Assembly (NCBI RefSeq): GCF_006539685.1
Contig: NZ_BJNM01000018.1
Coordinates: 1 to 61,915, forward strand
Source of the DNA: Gluconobacter oxydans
Lineage (GTDB): Bacteria; Pseudomonadota; Alphaproteobacteria; Acetobacterales; Acetobacteraceae
Direction: 5' to 3'
Length of the DNA: 61,915 nt
The translations under genes were made by a program, and so were the position numbers. The notes under the pieces were generated by a model. The model saw only the letters and a list, made by a program, of their open reading frames with translations. It had not been told where the DNA came from and searched no databases. Shown piece by piece: positions 18,810 to 28,643 of this stretch. Position 1 is the first letter of the stretch; every line of letters begins with the position of its first letter.

Positions 18810-20099
18810 TCAGTCCTCGAACGGATCACGCATCAGGATGGTGTCGTCGCGCTCCGGGCTGGTGGAGAGCAGCGTCACCGGAGCTTCGATCAGTTCCTCG
18901 ATGCGACGGACGTACTTGATGGCCTGTGCCGGGAGTTCAGCCCAGGAACGGGCGCCTGCGGTCGTTTCTTTCCAGCCCGGCATCGTCTCGTAAACCGGCT
19001 TGACGCGGGCCTGTGCCCCCGGAGCGGACGGGAAGGTCTCGATCTTCTGACCGTCCAGTTCATAGCCGACACAGATGGAGATCTCGTCCAGACCATCGAG
19101 AACGTCGAGCTTCGTCAGGGCAATGCCGCTGACGCCACCGACGCGGACAGCGCGACGGATCAGAACCGCGTCGAACCAGCCGCAGCGACGCGGACGACCG
19201 GTGACGGTACCGAACTCATGGCCACGCTCGCCGAGGGTGCGGCCGGTCTGGTCATGAAGTTCGGTCGGGAACGGCCCCTCACCCACGCGGGTGGTGTAGG
19301 CCTTGGCGATCCCGAGCACGAAGCCAACGGAAGACGGGCTCACACCACTGCCCGACGCTGCCACGGCCGCAACCGTATTGGAGCTCGTGACGAACGGGTA
19401 GGTGCCGTGATCGACGTCCAGCATGACGGCTTGCGCACCTTCGAACAGGATGCGCCGACCGGCACGGCGGGCTTCGTCCAGACGATCCCAGACCTGACAG
19501 GAGAATGGCAGAAGGCGCGGGGTGATCTCGGCCAGGAAGTCCTTGAGCTGCTCCTTGGTGAACGTCTCGGCACCCAGACCGGCGAGCAGCGTGTTGTGAT
19601 GCAGGAGCAGTTCGTCCAGCTTCCAGTCCAGCGTCTCGGGCTCGGCGAGATCGCAGATGCGGATGGCGCGACGGGCCACCTTATCTTCGTAGGCCGGACC
19701 GATACCGCGACCGGTCGTACCAATCTTGTGGTCGCCGCGAGCGGCTTCACGCGCACGGTCGAGCGCACCGTGGACCGGTAGGATCAGCGGCGCGTTCTCG
19801 GCGATCCACAGCGTCTCGGGCGTAACAACCAGACCCTGCGCCGTCACGCGGTCGATCTCGGTCATCAGGGCCTTCGGGTCCACGACGACACCATTGCCGA
19901 TCACGCCGATCTTGCCACGAACCAGACCAGACGGCAGCAGGGAAAGTTTGTAGATCTGATCGCCCACGACCAGCGTGTGACCGGCGTTGTGACCACCCTG
20001 AAAGCGGACAACGATATCGGCGCGGCTGGCGAGCCAGTCGACGATCTTGCCTTTACCCTCGTCCCCCCACTGGGTTCCGATCACGGTGACGTTGGACAT
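18810..20099 (-). CDS. purA: adenylosuccinate synthetase
   Basis: GTP-dependent enzyme that joins IMP and aspartate, the first step to [11 protein letters not shown] at the N-terminus (P-loop), GGHNAGHT and the conserved [13 protein letters not shown] segment are all present. The 429 residues fit the family. An AGGAAG site precedes the ATG by seven bases. It follows hisZ on the same strand after a 54-base gap, so serC-hisZ-purA may be one transcript linking serine, histidine and purine synthesis. Confidence 0.97.
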   Translation of the reverse strand: MSNVTVIGTQWGDEGKGKIVDWLASRADIVVRFQGGHNAGHTLVVGDQIYKLSLLPSGLVRGKIGVIGNGVVVDPKALMTEIDRVTAQGLVVTPETLWIAENAPLILPVHGALDRAREAARGDHKIGTTGRGIGPAYEDKVARRAIRICDLAEPETLDWKLDELLLHHNTLLAGLGAETFTKEQLKDFLAEITPRLLPFSCQVWDRLDEARRAGRRILFEGAQAVMLDVDHGTYPFVTSSNTVAAVAASGSGVSPSSVGFVLGIAKAYTTRVGEGPFPTELHDQTGRTLGERGHEFGTVTGRPRRCGWFDAVLIRRAVRVGGVSGIALTKLDVLDGLDEISICVGYELDGQKIETFPSAPGAQARVKPVYETMPGWKETTAGARSWAELPAQAIKYVRRIEELIEAPVTLLSTSPERDDTILMRDPFED

Positions 20100-20153
20100 G
20101 AGCTGACTTCCTAGAACTGAAGAGACTGGGGAAAAACGAAAAGAAACGATGGA

Positions 20154-21293
20154 TCAGAGCGGCCGGGCCGCACCATCCTTCCAGACATGGGTGCAGCGCA
20201 GATGCCGCGCCTGAGCGGCCGCGTCTTCGTCGTGCGACAATGCAGAGACCGTGGCATAACCGGCCTTATGCAGACCGGACAGGCTGGCCGCATCGAGATC
20301 AACCGGAACATAGCAGCGCGGACGCGACGCAGAGACCGGAGCTGCACGCAGAAGGGCCTGCGGACGAAGCGTCAGACCACAGGCTGGCTCCTGCCCGGCC
20401 AGATAGCGGCCGCCACGTCCCAGTTCCTCACGGGAACTGGTGGAGAACACCGTTACACACAGTCCGGTATGATAGCGCCATCCCCGGAAATCGACGGGAT
20501 CAATCGTCAGACGCAGATCCGGGCTACGCTCGCGGATTGCGGCCACGGATGCCGCCAGACGCTCGAAATACCCGACGACGTCCTTGGGGTAATCCAGCGA
20601 AGCCAGCAGATCCAACGCACGGTCGGCAGGACCGGCAGCACGCAGCATGACCGCCAGCATCCCGGCAATCGGACCACCCAGTTCGGCCACGGCGCTGGCA
20701 TCCTTGCGGTCCAGCGCATGCAGCAGGGGTTCACGATCGGCTTCGGGAATGACGCCTTCGATCAGGCCCAGCGCCAGTGCGGGCATGGACAGATCGAACG
20801 AGACGCCTTCAATTCCGAGCTCCGCGAGAGCCTTCGCACCAAGCGCAATGACTTCCGCATCCGCCTGCGCGCTGTCCGGGCCGATCAATTCGATCCCGGC
20901 CTGAGAAATCTGGCGGTCGGCTTCGCGGCCCGGCGTGCCGACAACGATGCAGCTTCCCGAGTAGGACAGGCGCAGCGGGCGCGGCGCGTCCTGAAGACGG
21001 ATGCTCGCAATGCGCGCGATCTGCGTGGTCATGTCCGGACGTAGCGCCATCATGCGATGCGAATTTGGGTCCATCAGACGGAAGGTCTGGGGCGCAAGGG
21101 ATTCGCCCGATCCACCAAGCAGCGACGTTTCGAACTCCAGCAGGGGCGGACGGACGCGCTGATAGCCGTGACGAGAAAACGCTTCCATTACACTGGCGAT
21201 GCCGCGGGCTTCCGCTTCGGCTTCACCGGGCAGCAGGTCCGCAAAACCGGACGGCAGAAGCGCGGCGCTCGGGGTCTCGGAATACAGGCTCAT
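20154..21293 (-). CDS. hisZ: ATP phosphoribosyltransferase regulatory subunit
   Basis: HisZ is a catalytically inactive histidyl-tRNA-synthetase paralogue that activates the short form of HisG, the first enzyme of histidine synthesis. The class-II aaRS core is visible: PPLLEFE near residue 45, the [12 protein letters not shown] motif, and a degenerate C-terminal portion. Its length (379) fits HisZ rather than HisS, and no anticodon-binding domain is seen. The start overlaps the serC stop by four bases (ATGA). A short-form hisG must exist elsewhere in the genome; it is not in this window. Confidence 0.9.
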   Translation of the reverse strand: MSLYSETPSAALLPSGFADLLPGEAEAEARGIASVMEAFSRHGYQRVRPPLLEFETSLLGGSGESLAPQTFRLMDPNSHRMMALRPDMTTQIARIASIRLQDAPRPLRLSYSGSCIVVGTPGREADRQISQAGIELIGPDSAQADAEVIALGAKALAELGIEGVSFDLSMPALALGLIEGVIPEADREPLLHALDRKDASAVAELGGPIAGMLAVMLRAAGPADRALDLLASLDYPKDVVGYFERLAASVAAIRERSPDLRLTIDPVDFRGWRYHTGLCVTVFSTSSREELGRGGRYLAGQEPACGLTLRPQALLRAAPVSASRPRCYVPVDLDAASLSGLHKAGYATVSALSHDEDAAAQARHLRCTHVWKDGAARPL

Positions 21294-22447
21294 GCCGAAA
21301 ACTCCGCACGGGTCTGCTCATGCGCCCAGTCGAGCCAGGGTAGGAGCGCTTCGATATCCGCCGTCTCGACCGTGGCGCCACCCCAGATCCGCAAGCCGGC
21401 CGGGGCATCACGATAGAATGCGAGATCGTAACCCGCGCCCTCTTTCGCCACGAGACCCGTCAGATGCTTGACGGCCTTGCCCTTTGCTTCGGCGGACAGG
21501 CTTTCAAACCAGGGGGCTGTGATTTTCAGGCAGATGGACGTGCTGGAGCGCGTCTCTTCCTTGGCAGACAGGAAGGACACCCAGTCCGCTGTTGCAATCC
21601 ACTTCGTCACGGCAGCCAGATTCTGCTGCGAACGGGCCTTCAGGGCGGGCAGGCCGCCAATCTGTTCAGCCCAGCGCAGACCGTCCAGCGCGTCCTCGAC
21701 GCAGAGCATGGACGGCGTGTTGATCGTATCGCCTTCGAAGATGGCCTCGATCAGGCCCTTCTTGTTGGCCAGACGGAAAATCTTGGGCAGCGGACGCGGA
21801 GACGGCTGGGCCAGACGGGCGGCGGCACGCGGGCTCAGCGCCACCATGCCATGCGCGGCCTCGCCACCCAGCGCCTTCTGCCAAGACCAGGTCACGATAT
21901 CGAGCCGGTCCCAGGGCAGATCCATCGCAAAGGCCGCAGACGTGGCATCGCAGATGACCAGCCCTTCGTGCTCAGCCGGAATGGCACTGGCATCCGGGAT
22001 GCAGACACCCGACGTCGTGCCGTTCCATGTCAGGATGACATCGCGGGTCCAGTCCACTTTCGTCAGATCAGGCAGTTCGCCATAAGGCGCGTCCAGAACC
22101 CGCAGATCCTCGATTTTCAGGACGTCGCGCAGATCCTGCGCCCAGGTTCCGGAGAAGCTTTCGAAAGACAGGACATCAATCCCGCGCTCACCCGCAAGCG
22201 CCCACAGGATCATTTCCACGGCCCCCGTATCGGAAGCCGGGACAATGCCGACGCGCCAGTCCGACGGAATGCCGAGCACGTCTTTCGAGCGCGTGATGAC
22301 TTCCCTGAGACGCGCGCGGCCTTCCGGCGCACGGTGCGAACGGCCCAGCAGGGCCTGGTCCAGACCGGACAACGACCATCCGGGGCGCTTGGCGCAGGGA
22401 CCTGAGGAGAAGAACGGGCGGGAGGGTCTGACAGTCGGCTTGGACAT
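21290..22447 (-). CDS. serC: phosphoserine aminotransferase
   Basis: PLP enzyme of the serine pathway (3-phosphohydroxypyruvate to phosphoserine), also used in pyridoxine synthesis. The Schiff-base lysine is seen in [14 protein letters not shown], and the early segment [16 protein letters not shown] is typical of the 380-390-residue alphaproteobacterial subtype. The stop overlaps the hisZ start by four bases, so serC is read first. No serA is adjacent. tRNA-Leu lies just upstream on the same strand. Confidence 0.95.
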   Translation of the reverse strand: MSKPTVRPSRPFFSSGPCAKRPGWSLSGLDQALLGRSHRAPEGRARLREVITRSKDVLGIPSDWRVGIVPASDTGAVEMILWALAGERGIDVLSFESFSGTWAQDLRDVLKIEDLRVLDAPYGELPDLTKVDWTRDVILTWNGTTSGVCIPDASAIPAEHEGLVICDATSAAFAMDLPWDRLDIVTWSWQKALGGEAAHGMVALSPRAAARLAQPSPRPLPKIFRLANKKGLIEAIFEGDTINTPSMLCVEDALDGLRWAEQIGGLPALKARSQQNLAAVTKWIATADWVSFLSAKEETRSSTSICLKITAPWFESLSAEAKGKAVKHLTGLVAKEGAGYDLAFYRDAPAGLRIWGGATVETADIEALLPWLDWAHEQTRAEFSA

Positions 22448-22501
22448 GCTCGTTCCGGGCTGATCGGTCCTGAGGTCATTCCGGCAGGAAATGACCGCTC
22501 A

Positions 22502-22585
22502 TGGTGCGAGAGAGGGGACTCGAACCCCTATGCCTTTCGGCGGTCGATTTTGAGCCGACTGCGTCTACCGTTCCGCCACTCTCGC
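22502..22585 (-). tRNA. tRNA-Leu (anticodon CAA)
   Basis: On the minus strand a 7-base acceptor stem GCGAGAG pairs with CTCTCGC, with discriminator A and an encoded CCA. The anticodon loop CTCAAAA gives CAA, reading UUG. A long variable arm of the class II type and the T-arm GGGGTTCGAGTCCCC are present. Folding was done by eye. Confidence 0.93.
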
Positions 22586-22659
22586 GCGGGCGGCCCGAAC
22601 CCTAATGCATTCCCGGCGAAAGTGCCAGACTGCAAAATCTGAGGCGCAGAATGCAGACT

Positions 22660-23559
22660 TTAAAGCCCCAGCATCAGAAGCAGGTTCTGGATCGCGGCGC
22701 CCGAAGCTCCCTTCCCCAGATTATCCAGCCGCGCCGTCAGGACGACCTGCTCGCCATTATGATGGACGCGCAATTCCATGTCGTCGGTATTGGCCAGGGT
22801 GTCGGCCACAAGCTGCGTCTCGGCAGGAAGAACGCGCACATGTTCACATCCCGCATAGGCGTCCTGAAGCGCGGCTTCGAGTTCCGCGGCCGAAGGCTGC
22901 CCCGGCAGGTCCTTCAGGTGCAGCGGGATGGAAACAATCATGCCCTGCGGGAAATGCCCGACCGACGGCACGAACAGCGGCTGGCGCGTCAGGCCCGAAT
23001 AGTGCCGGATTTCAGGCAGATGTTTGTGCTTGAGGTTCAGCCCGTACAGGAAGAAAGCCGGACCACCGTTCTTTTCATGCTCCTCGATCGCCACACGGCC
23101 TGCCCCGCTATAGCCGGAGACGGCGTTGATCGAGACGGGATGATCGGCCGGGAGCAGCCCCGCCCGGACGAGCGGACGCATCAGGGCAATGGCGCCCGTC
23201 GGGTAGCAGCCGGGATTGGCGACAAACCGCGCGCCCTTGATGGCAGCCGCCTGTTCCGCGTCCAGCTCGGGGAAACCATAGACCCAGCCATCTGCGATCC
23301 GGTGTGCCGTGCTGGCATCCAGAATCCGGACGCCCAGTCCTTCCGCCAGCGCCACCGTCTCCCGCGCCGCATCATCCGGCAGGCACAGGATAGCGACATC
23401 GGCCTGCTCAAGCATGGAGCGACGGGCTGCAGTATCCTTGCGCAACGCAGGGTCGATGGACAGGATTTCCAGACCATAAGACGCGGGCAACGCCTCGATC
23501 CGCTGGCGGATGCCCAGACCTGTCGTGCCTGCTTCCCCATCAATGAAAATGCGTGCCAT
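22660..23559 (-). CDS. argC: N-acetyl-gamma-glutamyl-phosphate reductase
   Basis: NADPH-dependent reductase of arginine synthesis. The start MARIFIDGEAGTTGLGI carries the nucleotide-binding glycines, and the catalytic cysteine is in NPGCYPTGAI. At 299 residues it belongs to the shorter ArgC type (about 310) rather than the 340-residue type. No other arg gene is adjacent. It is divergent from mazG, with 174 bases between the starts in which no strong motif is seen. Confidence 0.95.
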   Translation of the reverse strand: MARIFIDGEAGTTGLGIRQRIEALPASYGLEILSIDPALRKDTAARRSMLEQADVAILCLPDDAARETVALAEGLGVRILDASTAHRIADGWVYGFPELDAEQAAAIKGARFVANPGCYPTGAIALMRPLVRAGLLPADHPVSINAVSGYSGAGRVAIEEHEKNGGPAFFLYGLNLKHKHLPEIRHYSGLTRQPLFVPSVGHFPQGMIVSIPLHLKDLPGQPSAAELEAALQDAYAGCEHVRVLPAETQLVADTLANTDDMELRVHHNGEQVVLTARLDNLGKGASGAAIQNLLLMLGL

Positions 23560-23733
23560 GCGCCATCCACCCTGTCTGCAAATCCGTTCCGCCCCGGCAG
23601 ATGCCTGAAACGTCCGGCAGTCGTTTTACGTCGGGAATGTCATGCTGTCACCCGCTGCCACCTTACCCAGTGCTTTCATCCATGAAGCCACGCGGGTATG
23701 AACCTTGCAGCACGATAACAGCAGGATGTTTCC

Positions 23734-24516
23734 ATGACCCAGTCCTCCCCCCGGCAGATCGACCGCCTGCTGGACGTCATGAAGCGCCTGCGCGACCCGG
23801 AGGCCGGTTGCCCCTGGGACGTGGAGCAGACCCCGGCCACGATTGCGCCGTTCGCGATTGAGGAAGCTTACGAAGTCATGGATGCCATCGCCCGTGACGA
23901 CCGCGAGGCCATCCCTGACGAACTGGGCGATTTGCTGCTTCAGGTCGTCTTTCAGGCCCAGATGGCCTCGGAAGTCGGGCATTTCGACTTTGAGACCGTC
24001 GCAGGCACCATTGCTGACAAGCTGGTGCGCCGTCATCCGCATGTCTTCGGCGATGCGGCGCTGGATGACGACACATGGGAGCGGGAAAAGGAAGTCGAGC
24101 GCCAGCGGAAGGCGGAATACGGCACGCTGGCGGGTGTCGCCCTGCCCCTTCCCGCACTCATGCGGGCCGCCAAGCTGACGCGCCGCGCGGCCCGCGTGGG
24201 CTTCGACTGGGACGATGCCACCGGTATCCTCGACAAGGTTCATGAGGAGATCGACGAACTGAAAGCCGAAATTGGGGGAGACCGTGACCGGATCGAGGAC
24301 GAACTCGGCGACGTCCTCTTCACGGTCGCTAGTCTGGCCCGCAAGCTGGATATCGACCCTGAAGCCGCTCTGCGCCGGAGCAACGACAAGTTCACCCGTC
24401 GCTTTGAAGCCATGGAAACCATGCTGGCCGAAAAGGGACAGACCATGGCCGAACAGGATCTCCCGACGATGGAAGCCCTCTGGCAGGCCGCGAAGAAGAT
24501 TCCTGGCATGAAATGA
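23734..24516 (+). CDS. mazG: nucleoside triphosphate pyrophosphohydrolase MazG
   Basis: House-cleaning enzyme that hydrolyses NTPs, including aberrant ones, to NMP and pyrophosphate. Two all-alpha MazG domains are evident: the N-terminal one with LRDPEAGCPWDVEQT and EEAYEVMDAI, and the C-terminal one with EIDELKAEI and ELGDVLFTVASL, both with the ExxE...ExxD metal-binding pattern. The 260 residues match the family. The ATG is preceded by AGGA eight bases upstream. Confidence 0.95.
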   Translation: MTQSSPRQIDRLLDVMKRLRDPEAGCPWDVEQTPATIAPFAIEEAYEVMDAIARDDREAIPDELGDLLLQVVFQAQMASEVGHFDFETVAGTIADKLVRRHPHVFGDAALDDDTWEREKEVERQRKAEYGTLAGVALPLPALMRAAKLTRRAARVGFDWDDATGILDKVHEEIDELKAEIGGDRDRIEDELGDVLFTVASLARKLDIDPEAALRRSNDKFTRRFEAMETMLAEKGQTMAEQDLPTMEALWQAAKKIPGMK

Positions 24517-24548
24517 GGTCCGGATTTTCGGTACGGGCGTCTATTCTG

Positions 24549-24626
24549 AATGTAACAGGCGCTCAATCCTCAATGTAACAGCCGCGCGGTTCATGGTCCT
24601 GTACAATCCGTATCACTCAGTTACAT
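24549..24626. repeat. ATGTAAC repeats before the serine-rich gene
   Basis: The 10-mer AATGTAACAG occurs at 24549-24558 and again at 24572-24581, exactly 23 bases apart, and the inverted core GTTACAT lies at 24620-24626. All three are in the otherwise featureless 180-base gap between mazG and the serine-rich protein gene. Spacing of about two helical turns suggests a protein-binding array, but this is inference from pattern alone. Confidence 0.4.
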
Positions 24627-24696
24627 CAGTCCTTATCCTTTATTAACCTTCTGATCCGAAAATGACTTCGTTCCTATCCCACGGAGTCTTTTCCTC

Positions 24697-24960
24697 ATGA
24701 CAAGCATTTCCTCTATCGGCTCGTCCGCCATGAGCAGTCTTTACAGCACCAGCAGTGCGTCCTCTTCCAGTTCGTCCTCGTCATCCAGCGGCACGTCCTC
24801 CACGCAGGAAACCACCACGACCAAGCTGAACGCCGATGGCTCTACGACGACCATCGTCGAAGACGCCCAGGGCAACATCATCTCCGAGAGGACGTCCGGC
24901 GGCTCCTCGAACTCCGGTTCCAGCAGCGACACGAGCCACCTGCTCAGCGTCTCCGCTTAA
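24697..24960 (+). CDS. serine-rich low-complexity small protein
   Basis: Unrecognised protein of 87 residues. Roughly the first 35 are mostly serine, including an unbroken run of ten serines, then a threonine patch, then NADGSTTTIVEDAQGNIISER, which looks like a short beta-hairpin repeat, and a second Ser/Gly-rich tail. No signal peptide or membrane helix is seen. GGAG ten bases before the ATG and the coherent codon use support it as a gene. Similar Ser/Thr-rich proteins with NADG-type motifs occur in other alphaproteobacteria without known function. Monocistronic, between mazG and the glucose dehydrogenase. Confidence 0.65.
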   Translation: MTSISSIGSSAMSSLYSTSSASSSSSSSSSSGTSSTQETTTTKLNADGSTTTIVEDAQGNIISERTSGGSSNSGSSSDTSHLLSVSA

Positions 24961-25089
24961 TTCCAGACCGCGGGCAGCCGGTTATGTTCAACGCTGCCCA
25001 ACCCGTCCCCTGCACTTTATATTTTAAAGAAACTGCATTCTGACGCTGCGCTTTAGATCCTTCAGATCCATTCCGAAGGAAAAACATCC

Positions 25090-27510
25090 ATGGCGCCGTC
25101 TTCCGCCCGGCCGTTATTGCAGACCCTGACCGGTATTGGTCTCGCCATACTGGGACTGGCCCTCTTCCTGCCGGGGCTGCGGCTCATCGCACTGGGTGGT
25201 TCATTCTATTATGCCGTGGCTGGTCTGCTCATGATCCTGTCCGGTATCATGCTGACCATGGGGCGGCGGTCCGGTCTGGCAATCTATGCCGCCCTTCTGG
25301 CCTATACCCTGATCTGGGCGCTGTGGCGTGTCGGGCTTGATGGCTGGCGGCTCATTCCGCCCCTTGCCCTTCCTGCCGGCATCGGTCTGTGGGTTTTCGG
25401 TCCCTGGATCGGCGGGCGGATGATGGACAGCCAGAGCCATGTCCGGATCAACAGCACCGTCCTAGGAGGCATGGGAGGCTGTCTGGCGCTGTTCGTCGTC
25501 ATGTTTGCCTGTGGCTGGTACATCACGGGCCAGCGCTACCAGCAGTTCAACCCTTTCCCAGGCTCAACGGGAGCGAGCCTGTCCGGAAGTGACCAGATGG
25601 CCGCCAATGACTGGCAGTTCCATGGCGGCACACCGGCCGGAGACCGTTTTGCAGCCCCGACGCAGATCAACGCACAGAACGCCCATAACCTGAAGGTCGC
25701 CTGGGTCTATCACAGTGGCGATCTTCCCCGACCCGGCGAGAACTCCCGCGGCCGCGAGTTCAGTTTCAAAGCCACCCCCATCAAGATCGGCAATCGTCTG
25801 TTCTTCTGCACGCCGCACCGTGACGTCGTGGCGCTGGATGCCACGACCGGCAAGGAAGTCTGGCACTACCGGCCCGGCGGCGAGTTTGGCGCGAATATCT
25901 ATCAGGCCTGCCGCGGCGTTTCCTATGCCGATATTCCGGGAGCAACGGACTGCACCCATCGCATCATTTCAACGGATTCCGGCTCCCCGCCGACGCTTTT
26001 CGCGCTTGATGCCGAGACCGGGCAGCTCTGTCACAGCTTCGGGCATGACGGGAAGATCGACCTTCGCGACGGCATGGGCACCATTCCGCCGGGCTTTCAT
26101 TTCATCACCTCCCCGCCCATGGTCCTGCACAACCGGATCGTCACCAGCGGCTGGGTCTATGATGACCAGTCCGTTGATGAGCCCTCCGGCGTCATCCGCG
26201 CCTTCGACGCCACGACCGGGCAACTCGCCTGGGCGTGGGACATGGGCCGCGTTCCGGCCAACAGCCCGCTCGGCCCCAACGAAACCTTCACGCGCGGAAC
26301 ACCGAATGGCTGGGGCGTCTATACGGCTGATGCCGGGCTGAACATGGTCTATGTGCCGCTCGGCATTGCCACGCCGGACTATTATGGCGTCAAGCGGCGT
26401 CCGTTTGACGAGAAATACGACACGTCTCTCGCTGCGCTGGACCTGACGACCGGCGAGGAACGCTGGCATTTTCAGGCCGTGCATCATGATCTGTGGGATT
26501 TCGATCTTCCCGTCGGCCCGTCTCTGGTCGATCTGCCGGATGCCAGCGGCACGCTTACGCCGGCCCTCGTCCAGACCACGAAGCAGGGCGAACTCTTTGT
26601 TCTGGATCGGCGGACGGGGCAGCCGTTCTATCGTGTGCAGGAAAAACCCGTTCCGGGTGGGGACATCCCAAACGAACGCTATTCCCCGACCCAGCCCTAT
26701 TCGGTGGACATGCCGAACCTGCGTCGCCCCGATTTGACAGAAGATGATCTGTGGGGCGCCACACCATTCGATCAGCTTGCCTGCCGGATCGCCTTTCATT
26801 CCATGCGCTTCAAGGGCCTCTACACACCACCCAGCGAACAGGGCACGATCGGCTTCCCCGCCTTCGATGGCGTGGCGGACTGGTATGGCGGAACGATCGA
26901 TCCGACGCATGGCGTCATGTATATCAACACGACGTTCATCCCGTTCCTTATGACGCTCGTGCCGCATGACAGGGCCGTGCAGGAAGGCCTGTTCAAACCC
27001 TGGCATGGATGGAATCAGCCCTATCCGGAGCCGGTTTTCACCAACAATCCGCAGCATGGCCTGCCCTATGCCGCCGTCATCAAGCCCTGGCTCGGACTGT
27101 TCGGCGCTCCGTGCCTTGCGCCGCCCTGGGGCAAGATGCAGGCGATCGATCTTGTTCATCGCCGGGTCATCTGGGAGCGCGCACTCGGCACCACGAAGAA
27201 TGTCGGGCCGACAAACATGCTGCGGATGCCTGTCGGCCTTCCCACCAGCATCTTCTCCATGGGCGGCAGCGTGACGACGCCCAACGGCCTCGTTTTCATG
27301 GGGGCGCTGGCGGATCAGAGCTTCCATATTCTGGACGGGCATGACGGACACACCCTGTTCAGAACCGAGCTTGATGCCGGCGGCAATGCCACACCCATGA
27401 CCTATATGGGAGAGGACGGACGGCAGTATGTCGTGCTGGCCGTGGGCGGACATGGCGGACTGAAAACGCGGAACAGCGACGAGGTCGTGGCGTTCGCGTT
27501 GCCGAAATAA
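25090..27510 (+). CDS. gcd: membrane-bound PQQ-dependent glucose dehydrogenase
   Basis: Quinoprotein that oxidises D-glucose to gluconolactone in the periplasm, passing electrons to ubiquinone. The first about 130 residues form five membrane helices; the rest is the eight-bladed PQQ propeller. The catalytic aspartate region VHHDLWDFDLP places the base at Asp467, the equivalent of E. coli Asp466, and further signatures (GTPNGWGVYTADAG, MGGSVTTPNGLVF) match. Length 806 is near the Gluconobacter enzyme (about 808). AAGGA lies nine bases upstream of the ATG. It ends at its own terminator. This enzyme is the hallmark of rapid incomplete glucose oxidation in acetic acid bacteria. Confidence 0.97.
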   Translation: MAPSSARPLLQTLTGIGLAILGLALFLPGLRLIALGGSFYYAVAGLLMILSGIMLTMGRRSGLAIYAALLAYTLIWALWRVGLDGWRLIPPLALPAGIGLWVFGPWIGGRMMDSQSHVRINSTVLGGMGGCLALFVVMFACGWYITGQRYQQFNPFPGSTGASLSGSDQMAANDWQFHGGTPAGDRFAAPTQINAQNAHNLKVAWVYHSGDLPRPGENSRGREFSFKATPIKIGNRLFFCTPHRDVVALDATTGKEVWHYRPGGEFGANIYQACRGVSYADIPGATDCTHRIISTDSGSPPTLFALDAETGQLCHSFGHDGKIDLRDGMGTIPPGFHFITSPPMVLHNRIVTSGWVYDDQSVDEPSGVIRAFDATTGQLAWAWDMGRVPANSPLGPNETFTRGTPNGWGVYTADAGLNMVYVPLGIATPDYYGVKRRPFDEKYDTSLAALDLTTGEERWHFQAVHHDLWDFDLPVGPSLVDLPDASGTLTPALVQTTKQGELFVLDRRTGQPFYRVQEKPVPGGDIPNERYSPTQPYSVDMPNLRRPDLTEDDLWGATPFDQLACRIAFHSMRFKGLYTPPSEQGTIGFPAFDGVADWYGGTIDPTHGVMYINTTFIPFLMTLVPHDRAVQEGLFKPWHGWNQPYPEPVFTNNPQHGLPYAAVIKPWLGLFGAPCLAPPWGKMQAIDLVHRRVIWERALGTTKNVGPTNMLRMPVGLPTSIFSMGGSVTTPNGLVFMGALADQSFHILDGHDGHTLFRTELDAGGNATPMTYMGEDGRQYVVLAVGGHGGLKTRNSDEVVAFALPK

Positions 27511-27542
27511 GCCCGAACAGGCGTTTTTCATCCAAAAAGATG

Positions 27543-27568
27543 CGCCGGGCCTGCGGGTCCGGCGTTTT
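27543..27568 (+). terminator. Rho-independent terminator of gcd
   Basis: A nine-base-pair GC stem (27543-27551 with 27556-27564, one G-T pair) with loop TGCG is followed by TTTT. It lies 32 bases after the glucose dehydrogenase stop and 36 before the queA start, so queA needs its own promoter or readthrough. Confidence 0.8.
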
Positions 27569-27599
27569 CATGTGGGCTGAACCTGCTAGAGAGCATCCC

Positions 27600-28643
27600 A
27601 TGACGGATGATCTCGCCCCATTCGACTTCGAACTCCCGCGCGACCACATCGCGACAGAGCCTGCCCGCCCGCGTGACAGTGCAACGCTGCTGCATGTCCG
27701 GCCCGGTCTACCACCCGATCCGCATGTGATTCGCGACCTGCCGGATTTCCTGCGTGAAGGGGATCTGCTGATTGCCAACAATACGGCCGTCATCCGCGCC
27801 CAGCTTGCCGCCACACGCGGCGAAGCGAAGATCGGCCTGACGCTCGACCGTATTCTGGCGAATGGAAGCTGGCATGCCCTGGCGCGCAATTCCCGGAAGC
27901 TGAAGCCGCAGGACATCCTGCATTTCGGCGATGATCCGGTCACGGCCACCGTGATCGAGAACGAAGGTGACGGCGCGGTCAGCATCCGCTTCTCGGTCGA
28001 GGGAGACGAGTTCGACGCGTTTCTCGAACGGGTCGGCGCGCTGGCCCTGCCCCCGTATATCGAGCGTCCTTTCGGCCCGACGAAGCAGGACGATGCGGAT
28101 TACCGCACGATTTTCTCGCAGTATCGCGGTGCCGTGGCCGCTCCGACGGCCGGCCTGCATTTCACGCCTGAAGTGCTCGCAGCTTTGGACGCAAAAGGCA
28201 TCCAGCGCCGGACTCTGACACTGCATGTTGGTGCGGGGACGTTCCTGCCGGTCCGCTCCACCATCGCCGAGCACAAAATGCACGCGGAATGGGGCGAGAT
28301 CGACGCCGAAACTGCGGCCGCCATCAACGAGACCCGTGCGCGTGGCGGCCGGATCGTCGCCGTTGGCACCACGTCCCTGCGCCTGCTGGAAAGCGCGGCC
28401 CGCGAAGACGGCACCGTCGCACCATGGCGCGGCGAGACCTCTATTTTCATCAAGCCCGGATACCGCTTCAAGGCAGTGGACGTGCTGATGACGAACTTCC
28501 ATCTGCCGCGTTCGACGCTGTTCATGCTCGTCTGCGCGTTCAGCGGCACCGAGACCATGCGTGAGGCCTATGCCTACGCCATCGCCAACGGATTGCGGTT
28601 CTATTCGTATGGCGATGCCTGCCTGCTGGAGCGCGCCCCATGA
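27600..28643 (+). CDS. queA: tRNA preQ1(34) S-adenosylmethionine ribosyltransferase-isomerase
   Basis: Transfers the ribosyl part of SAM to preQ1 in tRNA to give epoxyqueuosine. Family signatures are [19 protein letters not shown] at the start, [10 protein letters not shown]-like [10 protein letters not shown], the [10 protein letters not shown] segment and the [11 protein letters not shown]-terminal motif. The ATG with AGAGAG seven bases before it gives 347 residues, the usual length; the in-frame extension would overlap the upstream terminator. The stop overlaps the tgt start (ATGA), so the two enzymes are made together. Confidence 0.96.
   Translation: MTDDLAPFDFELPRDHIATEPARPRDSATLLHVRPGLPPDPHVIRDLPDFLREGDLLIANNTAVIRAQLAATRGEAKIGLTLDRILANGSWHALARNSRKLKPQDILHFGDDPVTATVIENEGDGAVSIRFSVEGDEFDAFLERVGALALPPYIERPFGPTKQDDADYRTIFSQYRGAVAAPTAGLHFTPEVLAALDAKGIQRRTLTLHVGAGTFLPVRSTIAEHKMHAEWGEIDAETAAAINETRARGGRIVAVGTTSLRLLESAAREDGTVAPWRGETSIFIKPGYRFKAVDVLMTNFHLPRSTLFMLVCAFSGTETMREAYAYAIANGLRFYSYGDACLLERAP

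Noticed and set aside
24697-24960. Serine-rich frame as a tandem-repeat artefact rather than a gene
   Set aside because: Kept as a gene because of the GGAG site, non-repetitive middle part and clean start and stop, though with modest confidence.
25969-27531. 520-codon frame opposite the glucose dehydrogenase gene
   Set aside because: Antisense shadow; no recognisable domain and the sense gene is clear.
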